A stretch of 5,534 bases of DNA, from NCBI GenBank assembly GCA_012841845.1, contig DUTZ01000406.1:1-5534 (forward strand), written 5' to 3'. Below the pieces are notes generated by a model, which had not been told where the DNA came from, made no database searches, and saw only the letters and a program-made list of their open reading frames with translations. The position numbers and the translations under genes were made by a program. The stretch comes from Actinomycetales bacterium (GTDB lineage: Bacteria > Actinomycetota > Actinomycetes > Mycobacteriales > Mycobacteriaceae). Shown piece by piece: positions 1 through 5,362 of the stretch (positions within the stretch are counted from its first letter, which is position 1; the number at the start of each line of letters is the position of its first letter).

Positions 1-521
1 CCGCTCTGCCGCCGGCCGTGCCCGCACTCCCGCCGCTCCCGCCGGTCCTGCCGGTACTCCCGATCCCGCCGGGCGGGACCACCACGACGGCCACGCCCAC
101 CACGGCGACGCCCACCACGGCGACGGCCTCCCCAACGACCGCCACCCCGACTCGGTCCACGACCCCGCCCACCGGCACCTCCGCCACGGTGACCACCACC
201 GAGGAGTCGCCGGTGCCGCCGACGTCGACGACCTCGGTGACCGCGACCCTGACCTCGACCGCGACGCCGACCTCCACGCTGAGCTCGACCTCGACGGCCG
301 ACCCGACCACCACCACGACCCGGACCCACCCCGGCGGCGGCTGCGGGACCACCAAGGACCCCGGGGACAACTGCGGCAACAACGGCGGCGGCAACAACGG
401 GGGCGGCAACAACGGGGGCGGCAACAACGGCGGCGGCCCGGGCCGGCCGTCGGACCCGCCGTCCGCCACGCCCTCGACCCCGTCCAGCAGCGTCCCGACG
501 AGGGTGCCCACCGGCGACTGA
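1..521 (+). CDS. C-terminal part of a Thr/Pro-rich protein with NNGGG repeats (5'-truncated by window edge)
   Basis: The frame is open from the left edge (first full codon at position 3) to TGA at 519-521, so the true start probably lies outside the window. A GTG at 18 exists but has no Shine-Dalgarno sequence and sits inside a continuous Pro/Leu/Ala-rich stretch. The visible part has four zones: a Pro/Leu-rich run (about 1-77), a long Thr/Ser/Pro/Ala-rich region (78-330), a short segment with two cysteines ten residues apart (codons 342-344 and 372-374) followed by four NNGGG units, and a Pro/Ser/Thr-rich tail. Third codon positions are nearly all G or C, which supports real coding. No enzymatic domain is visible. 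Thr/Pro-rich spacers next to Cys pairs are typical of cell-wall-spanning or secreted stalks, so an extracytoplasmic location is a reasonable inference, but the missing N-terminus would decide it. Family unknown. Confidence 0.6.
   Translation, partial: ALPPAVPALPPLPPVLPVLPIPPGGTTTTATPTTATPTTATASPTTATPTRSTTPPTGTSATVTTTEESPVPPTSTTSVTATLTSTATPTSTLSSTSTADPTTTTTRTHPGGGCGTTKDPGDNCGNNGGGNNGGGNNGGGNNGGGPGRPSDPPSATPSTPSSSVPTRVPTGD
87..131 (+). repeat. Imperfect 15-bp tandem repeat coding TATPT
   Basis: Three consecutive 15-bp units (87-101, 102-116, 117-131) encode TATPT, TATPT and TATAS. The first two differ at one base. The third diverges at its end, where Pro becomes Ala and Thr becomes Ser. A related TTATPT segment follows at about 135-152. 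The repeat lies in frame inside the Thr/Pro-rich region and would change spacer length in whole five-residue steps. Confidence 0.6.
378..437 (+). repeat. Four in-frame 15-bp units coding NNGGG
   Basis: Four contiguous 15-bp units start at 378, 393, 408 and 423. Each encodes Asn-Asn-Gly-Gly-Gly. Units 1 and 4 are identical (AACAACGGCGGCGGC); units 2 and 3 are identical to each other and differ only in using GGG for the first glycine codon. The near identity suggests recent expansion by slippage or unequal recombination. The product would be a flexible, uncharged linker just after the second cysteine of the protein. Confidence 0.9.
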
Positions 522-552
522 CGCCCGCCGCAGCGCCGGTATCGTTCCCGCC
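518..552 (+). promoter_or_regulatory. Candidate leaderless promoter of the methyltransferase gene
   Basis: TATCGT at 540-545 fits the actinobacterial -10 pattern TANNNT, and exactly seven bases separate it from the GTG start at 553. That is the spacing expected when transcription begins at the start codon itself. CTGACG at 518-523 matches four of six bases of TTGACA with a 16-base spacer, and overlaps the stop codon of the preceding gene. There is no purine-rich Shine-Dalgarno sequence in the 31-base gap, which also favours a leaderless transcript. Inferred from pattern only; read-through from the upstream gene is the alternative. Confidence 0.5.
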
Positions 553-1344
553 GTGACCCCACCCGACGCCCTGCGCACGGCCGCCGGACGCGCCACGCTC
601 CGGCGGTCGCTCGACCTCCTGCGCTCCTTCCCGCAGGAGCAGGCCGACCCCGACGCCTTCTACTCGGGCCTCGCGCGCGACACCGTCACCCTGGTCGGTG
701 ACCTGTGGGCCGACTCCGGCGACCGGCCCGCCGATCCGGCGGCCGGCCGGCTGGCGGGGCTGACGGTCCTCGACGTGGGCGGCGGGCCCGGCTACTTCTC
801 CGAGGCCTACGCGGCCGAGGGGGCGCACTACGTCTCCGTCGAACCCGACGTCGGCGAGATGGCGGCCGCCGGCATCGCCCAGACGGGTTCCGTCCGCGGC
901 AGCGGGATGGCCCTGCCGATCCGGGACGACGCGGTGGACGTGTGCATCTCCAGCAACGTGGCCGAGCACGTGCCCGAGCCCTGGACGATGGCCGAGGAGA
1001 TGCTCCGGGTGACGCGACCCGGCGGCCTCGTCGTCGTCTCCTACACCCTCTGGTACGGACCCTTCGGCGGCCACGAGATGGGCCTGACGCACTACCTCGG
1101 CGGCGAGCGGGCCCGGCGGATGTACGAGCGGCGCCACGGGCACCCGCCCAAGAACGTGTACGGCGAGTCGCTGTTCGAGGTGGGCTGCGCCGAGGGGCTG
1201 CGGTGGGCGCGGGCGACGCCGAACGGCGAACTGCTCGCGGCGTTTCCCCGGTACCACCCGCGGTGGGCGTGGTGGCTCGTGCGGGCGCCGCTGATCCGGG
1301 AGGTCCTGGTCTCGAACCTCGTCCTGGTGATGCGTGCACGGTGA
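553..1344 (+). CDS. Class I SAM-dependent methyltransferase (Rv0224c-like)
   Basis: A 263-residue cytoplasmic methyltransferase of the Methyltransf_11 type. The Rossmann-like SAM-binding fold shows motif I VLDVGGGPGY (residues 72-81), the acidic residue ending strand 2 (E97 in VSVEPD), the strand-4 motif DVCISSNVAEHV (129-140) and the post-motif RPGGLVVVSY (155-164). The N-terminal RATLRRSLDLL segment, GPFGGHEMGLTHYLGG (169-184) and the C-terminal RYHPRWAWWL/SNLVLV region agree closely with M. tuberculosis Rv0224c as I remember it, at near-equal length (about 254 residues there). The substrate is not known to me. The hydrophobic, Trp-rich C-terminus (about 237-260) could favour membrane or lipid contact, which is an inference. 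The GTG start is the first in-frame start matching the homologue's N-terminus; it has no Shine-Dalgarno sequence but lies seven bases after a -10-like hexamer. The neighbouring aldehyde dehydrogenase is the counterpart of Rv0223c, so the pair is conserved. Confidence 0.9.
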   Translation: MTPPDALRTAAGRATLRRSLDLLRSFPQEQADPDAFYSGLARDTVTLVGDLWADSGDRPADPAAGRLAGLTVLDVGGGPGYFSEAYAAEGAHYVSVEPDVGEMAAAGIAQTGSVRGSGMALPIRDDAVDVCISSNVAEHVPEPWTMAEEMLRVTRPGGLVVVSYTLWYGPFGGHEMGLTHYLGGERARRMYERRHGHPPKNVYGESLFEVGCAEGLRWARATPNGELLAAFPRYHPRWAWWLVRAPLIREVLVSNLVLVMRAR

Positions 1345-1358
1345 CGGGGCGCCTCGTC

Positions 1359-1364
1359 TAGTCT
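1359..1364 (+). promoter_or_regulatory. Possible -10 hexamer for the aldehyde dehydrogenase
   Basis: TAGTCT fits TANNNT and would place a transcription start near 1371, about 64 bases before the GTG at 1435. The -35 region is poor (TGCACG at 1335-1340 matches three of six bases at an 18-base spacer). The inverted repeat at 1377-1396 would then lie just downstream of the start, a position suited to repression. Weak evidence when taken alone. Confidence 0.3.
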
Positions 1365-1376
1365 GGGACCACGGTG

Positions 1377-1396
1377 AGCGAGAACACGTTCTCGTT
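1377..1396 (+). promoter_or_regulatory. Inverted-repeat operator, TetR-family/KstR-like
   Basis: The arms CGAGAAC (1379-1385) and GTTCTCG (1388-1394) are perfect reverse complements around a two-base AC spacer. A1377 and T1396 extend the symmetry after one mismatch. The core AAC-NN-GTT is the heart of the KstR operator as I recall it (TNNAACNNGTTNNA), a TetR-family repressor of sterol catabolism in mycobacteria and rhodococci. The outer T and A of that consensus are G (1380) and C (1393) here, so another TetR-family regulator is equally possible. The site lies in the 90-base gap before the aldehyde dehydrogenase and points to regulation of that gene. Confidence 0.6.
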
Positions 1397-1434
1397 TTGC
1401 CCCGCACCTGTCACCCATCACACGGAGGTCCCCC

Positions 1435-2907
1435 GTGGTCGTCGTCCATGACAAGCTCTTCTCCGGTACCCGCTGGACCGATCCCACCAGCACCGAGGTC
1501 CTCGAGGTCACGTCCCCGGCCACCCGCGCCGTGGTGGGCCGGGTCGCGCTGACGACGGGCGAGGACGTCGACGCCATGGTCATGCAGGCCCGCGAGTCGT
1601 TCGAGTCGGGCGTCTGGCGCAACACCCCGCCGGCCGAGCGCGGCGCGCTCATCGGCCGCGTGGCCGACATGCTCGAGGAGCGCCAGGCCGAGGTCTGCCA
1701 GATCCTCTCCGACGAGATGGGCGTCCCGCCGGCCACCGCCGCGATGATCCAGGTGACGCCCTCGCTCGGCGTCCTGCGGTTCTACGCCGGGCTCGCCGGG
1801 GAGTACCCCTGGACCGAGGTCCGCCACGGCGACTACGGGCCGTCGTTCATCACCCGTCAGCCGGTCGGCGTGGTCGCCGCCGTCACCGCGTGGAACGTTC
1901 CCCTCTACCTCAACTCCGCCAAGCTCGGCCCGGCGCTGCTCTCGGGTAGCTCCGTGGTGCTCAAGCCGTCGTCGGAGACCCCGCTCTCCGCCCTGTGGCT
2001 CGCCGACCTCTTCCGCGAGGCCGGCCTGCCCGAGGGCGTCCTGTCCGTGGTCACCGGCCCCAGCTCGGCCGGCGACCGCCTGGTCTCCCACCCGGAGATC
2101 GACAAGATCTCCTTCACCGGCTCCACCGGCGTCGGCAGGCACATCGCCGGCATCGCTGCACAGAACCTCACCCGCTGCTCGCTCGAGCTCGGCGGCAAGA
2201 GCGCGGCGATCGTCCTCGAGGACGCCGACGTCGCCGGCACCGCCGGCAGCATGGTCTTCTCGGCCCTGATGAACTCCGGCCAGGCCTGCATCTCGCAGAA
2301 CCGCATCCTCGCGCCGCGCTCGCGCTACGACGAGGTGGTCAAGGCGCTCGTCGACACCATCTCCCTCATGCCCGTCGGCGACCCGGCCGACGAGGGCACC
2401 GTCTTCGGCCCGCTGGCCAACCACAAGCAGCAGGCCTCGGTCAAGGAGTACATCCGCAAGGGCGTCGAGGAGGGCGCGACCATCGCCTACGGTGGCGGTG
2501 ACGTCGAGGGGCTGCCCGCCGAGGTCGCCGACGGCGCCTTTGTCCAGCCCACCGTCTTCACCGACGTCGACAACTCCATGACCATCGCCCAGGAGGAGAT
2601 CTTCGGGCCCGTCATCCAGGTGATCGCCTACGACTCGGTCGACGAGGCCGTGCAGATCGCCAACGACTCCGAGTTCGGCCTCGCCGGCGCCGTCTACTCC
2701 ACCGACCCGGACGCAGCCCTCGCCGTGGCGCAGCGCGTGCGTACCGGCACCGTGGGCATCAACTGGTACGCCTTCGACCCGTCCGCCCCGTTCGGCGGGT
2801 TCAAGAACTCGGGCCTCGGCCGCGAGAACGGGACCGAGGGCCTGGACGCGTACTGCGAGCTCCAGAGCGTCCTGATGCCGTTCGGCTGGGAGCCCTCCGA
2901 GGTCTGA
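1435..2907 (+). CDS. NAD(P)-dependent aldehyde dehydrogenase (Rv0223c-like)
   Basis: A full-length 490-residue aldehyde dehydrogenase of the classical soluble superfamily, which oxidises an aldehyde to a carboxylic acid with NAD+ or NADP+. Key residues are all present: N154 in AWNVPLYL (oxyanion hole), K177 in VLKPSSETP (cofactor), the Rossmann motif FTGSTGVG (227-234), general base E251 in LELGGKS, nucleophile C285 in NSGQACISQNR, and E388/F390 in EEIFGPV. The C-terminal GINWYAFDPSAPFGGFKNSG segment (441-460) matches M. tuberculosis Rv0223c from memory. The aldehyde cannot be read from sequence; the KstR-like operator would fit a lipid- or sterol-derived one, which is speculative. The start is GTG 1435, with GGAGGT at 1424-1429 five bases upstream, a strong Shine-Dalgarno sequence. 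It follows the methyltransferase by 90 bases and probably has its own promoter. It converges on the two-component operon. Confidence 0.95.
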   Translation: MVVVHDKLFSGTRWTDPTSTEVLEVTSPATRAVVGRVALTTGEDVDAMVMQARESFESGVWRNTPPAERGALIGRVADMLEERQAEVCQILSDEMGVPPATAAMIQVTPSLGVLRFYAGLAGEYPWTEVRHGDYGPSFITRQPVGVVAAVTAWNVPLYLNSAKLGPALLSGSSVVLKPSSETPLSALWLADLFREAGLPEGVLSVVTGPSSAGDRLVSHPEIDKISFTGSTGVGRHIAGIAAQNLTRCSLELGGKSAAIVLEDADVAGTAGSMVFSALMNSGQACISQNRILAPRSRYDEVVKALVDTISLMPVGDPADEGTVFGPLANHKQQASVKEYIRKGVEEGATIAYGGGDVEGLPAEVADGAFVQPTVFTDVDNSMTIAQEEIFGPVIQVIAYDSVDEAVQIANDSEFGLAGAVYSTDPDAALAVAQRVRTGTVGINWYAFDPSAPFGGFKNSGLGRENGTEGLDAYCELQSVLMPFGWEPSEV

Positions 2908-2921
2908 TCTCACCGCGTGTA

Positions 2922-2963
2922 GAGGCGCCCCCCGGGAGGTCGTGCACTCCCGGGGGCGCTCTC
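2922..2963 (+). terminator. GC-rich hairpin after the aldehyde dehydrogenase
   Basis: Ten consecutive pairs form between CCCCCGGGAG (2929-2938) and CTCCCGGGGG (2947-2956), with an eight-base loop. Beyond a single bulged C (2928), GCG pairs with CGC, and GAG (2922-2924) pairs with CTC (2961-2963) past a bulged T. It begins 15 bases after the stop codon. No T-run follows, as is common for actinobacterial terminators. It may act in both directions between the two convergent genes. Confidence 0.65.
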
Positions 2964-2965
2964 AG

Positions 2966-3001
2966 CGCACTTATGTGCGAGGGAATCGACCCCGATCGCA
3001 C
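2966..3001. other. Competing short hairpins in the convergent intergenic region
   Basis: CGCAC (2966-2970) pairs with GTGCG (2975-2979) around the loop TTAT. The same GTGCGA (2975-2980) can instead pair with TCGCAC (2996-3001), with GGG (2981-2983) pairing CCC (2991-2993) inside. The two folds exclude each other. A further small hairpin, CACG-TAAC-CGTG, lies at 2999-3010. No start codon with a ribosome binding site or other gene signal is visible between 2908 and 3061. Function unknown; supplementary termination or transcript-end folding is the simplest reading. Confidence 0.4.
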
Positions 3002-3023
3002 GTAACCGTGGGCGCTGCCGTCC

Positions 3024-3039
3024 CCCCGCGTCGTCGGGG
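3024..3039 (-). terminator. Possible short hairpin terminator downstream of the response regulator
   Basis: CCCCG (3024-3028) pairs with CGGGG (3035-3039) around the six-base loop CGTCGT. On the minus strand it lies 22 bases past the stop codon of the response regulator. The stem is only five pairs and no T-run follows, so the call is tentative. It may work together with the inverted repeat at 3053-3074. Confidence 0.3.
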
Positions 3040-3052
3040 CACCGTCACGCCC

Positions 3053-3074
3053 CCGGGTGGGTCACTCCACCCGG
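3053..3074 (-). repeat. Perfect 8-bp inverted repeat over the response regulator stop codon
   Basis: CCGGGTGG (3053-3060) and CCACCCGG (3067-3074) are exact reverse complements around a six-base loop. The TGA stop codon of the response regulator (3064-3062 on the minus strand) sits in that loop. The structure therefore spans the last coding codons and the first untranslated bases. It could be part of the terminator or protect the 3' end of the message; there is no T-run. Confidence 0.6.
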
Positions 3075-3724
3075 TAGCCGACTCCGCGGACCGTCTGGAC
3101 CTTGTTCTCGCCGATCTTCCGCCGGAGCGAGCGGATGTACACGTTGACGATGTTGGAGCCGGGGTCGAAGTCCATGCCCCACACGCTCTCGAGGAGCTGC
3201 TCGCGGCTGATCGTCTCGCCCTTGTTGCGCAGCAGCATCTCGAGGAGCGAGTACTCGCGGTTCGTGAGCTCCTGGATCCGGCCGTCCACCTCGACGCGAC
3301 GGGTACGGATGTCGAGGCGCATGCCGCCGTGCTCGATGATGCCGGGGTCCTCGGTGGCCTCGTGCTCGCGCAGGCGCAGGCGGATCCGGGCGAGTAGCTC
3401 GGGGACCCGGAACGGCTTGACCATGTAGTCGTTGGCGCCGGAGTCCAGGCCCTCGACGGTGTTCGCGACGCTGTCGCGGGCGGTGAGGATGATCACCGCG
3501 GCCGAGAAGCCGCGGTCCCGCTCCTCGCGCAGCAGCTCCAGCCCGTCGACGTCGGGCAGGCCGATGTCGAGCAGCATGAGGTCGATGTCGGAGATCGTGG
3601 CCAGGATCGACCGGGCGGTGGCCCCGTCCACCGCCTCGAGCGCCGCGTAGCCCGCACCGGTCAGTGCCTTGACCAGAACCGAACGGATCAGATCGTCGTC
3701 CTCGACGATCAGGATGCTCGTCAT
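3062..3724 (-). CDS. OmpR/PhoB-family response regulator
   Basis: A complete 220-residue two-component transcription factor. The receiver domain (about 1-118) has the acidic cluster E8-D9-D10, phospho-acceptor D53 in LMLLDIGLPDVDG, T81 in LTAR, and K103 in MVKPF. The C-terminal winged helix-turn-helix (about 128-220) shows LTNREYSLLEMLLRN (153-167), the recognition-helix region SNIVNVYIRSLRRKIG (190-205) and the closing VRGVGYRV wing. Phosphorylation by the kinase encoded just upstream should promote DNA binding at its target promoters. Targets are unknown; autoregulation is common in the family. The start is ATG 3724, with a textbook AAGGAGG five bases upstream, so it is likely translated efficiently and independently of the kinase. 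Kinase-before-regulator order is the less common arrangement. Family assignment is very secure; no gene symbol can be assigned. Confidence 0.97.
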   Translation of the reverse strand: MTSILIVEDDDLIRSVLVKALTGAGYAALEAVDGATARSILATISDIDLMLLDIGLPDVDGLELLREERDRGFSAAVIILTARDSVANTVEGLDSGANDYMVKPFRVPELLARIRLRLREHEATEDPGIIEHGGMRLDIRTRRVEVDGRIQELTNREYSLLEMLLRNKGETISREQLLESVWGMDFDPGSNIVNVYIRSLRRKIGENKVQTVRGVGYRVE

Positions 3725-3729
3725 GTGTG

Positions 3730-3736
3730 CCTCCTT
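3730..3736 (-). promoter_or_regulatory. Strong Shine-Dalgarno sequence of the response regulator
   Basis: On the minus strand AAGGAGG is followed by the five-base spacer CACAC and then ATG. It is the strongest ribosome binding site in the window and fixes the start of the regulator. It contrasts with the kinase gene upstream, which has none, and suggests that the regulator is made in excess of the kinase. The rest of the 60-base gap (3737-3784) shows no convincing promoter. Confidence 0.85.
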
Positions 3737-3784
3737 CTCCGGATAGCGAGTATTCCACGAGTCCGGGCGTCGGGGAGGAGGGCC

Positions 3785-5362
3785 TCAGCCCGTGTCCTGG
3801 CTCTCGCCGGAACCGGGCGCCGCGGACGGGCCGCCGGGGGCGTCGTCCGAAACTGGTGCCGGGACAAAGGGGATCACGATGCAGAAGTCCGCGCCACCGC
3901 CGGCGAGGTTGTAGGCGAAGGCCCGCCCCTCGTGCGCCCGGGCGATGGTGGCGACGATCGCCAGGCCGAGCCCGGTGCCCCCGCGGCCGTCGCGGAGCTG
4001 ACCGCGCGCGGTGTGGAAGCGCTGGAAGATGCTCTCCTCCTCGCCCTCGGGGATGCCCGGCCCCTGGTCCCGTACGCACCACACGATCCGGCGCCCGTCC
4101 TCCTCGCCGGCAGGCGTGGGCGGCACCTCACCGGACGCGTGGCCGACAGGGATCGTCGGCTCCCCGGGCTCGGCGATCCTGCAGCCGATCTCGATCCGGT
4201 CTCCGGGCCGGGTGAACCGGACCGCGTTGGAGCAGAACTGCAGGAGCGCCTGGGTGATCCGGTGCGGGTCCAGCAGCGCCTCGCCCTCCGCGTACGGGAG
4301 CACGGTCCAGTCGCGGTCGGCGACCACCTCGATCTTGGCCTCGACGTCGATGACGAGGTTGCTGAGGTCGGTGGGGGTGGGGCGGAGGAAGTCCGGCCGG
4401 TCGGCGCGGGCAAGGGTGAGCAGGTCCTCGACGATCCGGGTCATCCGCGAGAGCTCGTCCTGCATGATGCGCATGTTCTCAGCACGTTCGTCCGGGTCGT
4501 CGGGGAGCAGGTCGAGGTTGCCCTGCACCACGGTGAGCGGCGTGCGGAGCTCGTGCCCGGCGTCGTCGAGGAACTCGCGCTGCGTGCTGTACGCGTCCTC
4601 GACGCGCTCGAGCATCGCGTTGACGGTCTCGGCGAGGGCGACGATCTCGTCCGGGCCGTCGTCGGGCACCCGCCTCGACAGGTCGTCCGCGGAGATCGTG
4701 TCCGCGGCCTCGCGGATCCGACGCACGGGCTCGAGCATGCGGCCGGCGAGGAACCACGCCATGAGCGCGGTGAGCAGGAGCCCGCCGGCGCTGGTGATCA
4801 TGAGGAGCCGGGCCACCCGGGAGGCGTCCTCGCGCTCGTTCGAGTGGTTGATGGCGGCGACGAGGTTCGCGCTGCCGTGGGGGCCCTCGGCGGTGATCTT
4901 GCGCCAGTGGATCGTGGAGCCGAGCACCCCGGAGTCCTCCCGGGCGTCGTCGAGGCCGATCTCCTGGAGGTCGGACCGGATCTCGGCGGGGTAGAAGGCG
5001 TCGTCGCGGACGTCGTAGCGGGAGAGCGTGTACTGGGTGCCGGACTCCGTGGCGGTGCCCACGAGGAGGACCTCCGCCTCCGGGTACTGCTGCGCCAGGT
5101 ACGCGCGCACGAGGAGCTCCGGGGTGGGGGTGAGGTCGCCGTTGGAGGGGATGACGCCGGTCGAGAAGAAGGTGGTGAAGTCGCCCATCTCGCGGCCGAG
5201 GCGGGAGTCGATGGCGCGGTTCGCGGTGAGCGTGAGCAGCTGGATGGCGATGAGCACCACCACGGTCAGGACGACCGCCGCCGTGAGCGTGATCCCCGCC
5301 GTGATGCGCAGTCTCGCCGAGGACCACCACCGGATCGACCGGGGTGGGAGAGGGGCCGTCAC
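3785..5362 (-). CDS. Membrane sensor histidine kinase (HAMP-HisKA-HATPase)
   Basis: A complete 525-residue class I sensor kinase. A short basic N-terminus precedes TM1 (about 19-45); an extracytoplasmic sensor (about 46-183) of no recognised type follows, then TM2 (about 185-206), HAMP (about 207-259), HisKA with H270 in DDAGHELRTPL, and the ATPase lobe: N box N379 (FCSNAVRFT), G1 box D432 (RDQGPGIP), F box IFQRFH (445-450) and G2 box GRGGTGLGLAIV (459-470). All catalytic elements are intact. It should autophosphorylate H270 and pass the phosphate to D53 of the regulator encoded 60 bases downstream. About 53 residues separate N379 from D432, against roughly 26-30 in EnvZ or PhoQ, because of a Pro/Gly/Glu-rich insertion (about 397-424). 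A Pro/Ser/Gly/Asp-rich tail ends the protein. The start is GTG 5362: it overlaps the upstream gene's stop as GTGA, has no Shine-Dalgarno sequence, and no other conventional start lies between it and the in-frame stop at 5477-5479. Signal unknown. Confidence 0.96.
   Translation of the reverse strand: MTAPLPPRSIRWWSSARLRITAGITLTAAVVLTVVVLIAIQLLTLTANRAIDSRLGREMGDFTTFFSTGVIPSNGDLTPTPELLVRAYLAQQYPEAEVLLVGTATESGTQYTLSRYDVRDDAFYPAEIRSDLQEIGLDDAREDSGVLGSTIHWRKITAEGPHGSANLVAAINHSNEREDASRVARLLMITSAGGLLLTALMAWFLAGRMLEPVRRIREAADTISADDLSRRVPDDGPDEIVALAETVNAMLERVEDAYSTQREFLDDAGHELRTPLTVVQGNLDLLPDDPDERAENMRIMQDELSRMTRIVEDLLTLARADRPDFLRPTPTDLSNLVIDVEAKIEVVADRDWTVLPYAEGEALLDPHRITQALLQFCSNAVRFTRPGDRIEIGCRIAEPGEPTIPVGHASGEVPPTPAGEEDGRRIVWCVRDQGPGIPEGEEESIFQRFHTARGQLRDGRGGTGLGLAIVATIARAHEGRAFAYNLAGGGADFCIVIPFVPAPVSDDAPGGPSAAPGSGESQDTG

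Noticed and set aside
1..521. CRISPR-like or satellite array in the repeated region
   Set aside because: The repeats are direct 15-bp units that stay in frame and encode TATPT or NNGGG, without spacers. They are coding tandem repeats.
686..1361. Overlapping Arg/Pro-rich open frames on both strands across the methyltransferase
   Set aside because: They are shadows of a high-GC gene: Arg/Pro/Ala-rich with no motif, while the methyltransferase frame shows all SAM-binding motifs.
1411..2913. Open frame of 500 codons on the minus strand, fully antisense to the aldehyde dehydrogenase
   Set aside because: A long antisense frame is expected when the sense gene has G/C at almost every third position. 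The sense frame has all aldehyde dehydrogenase motifs, while the antisense product is a low-complexity Asp/Gly/Val/Ala/Arg-rich sequence with no recognisable domain.
2942..3428. Plus-strand frames starting in the intergenic region and running antisense to the response regulator
   Set aside because: There is no Shine-Dalgarno sequence; one frame starts inside the terminator stem, the other inside the regulator gene, and both products are antisense shadows.
3725..3784. Separate promoter for the response regulator in the gap after the kinase
   Set aside because: I found no hexamer fitting TANNNT with a reasonable -35. The gap is explained by the strong Shine-Dalgarno sequence and operon transcription.
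3045..4082. 345-codon minus-strand frame spanning the response regulator and the end of the kinase
   Set aside because: It runs out of frame through two well-supported genes, and its Arg/Pro/Gly/His-rich product resembles no protein family.
4011..4994. Ser/Arg-rich plus-strand frame antisense to the kinase
   Set aside because: It is a composition-driven shadow with no ribosome binding site or domain.
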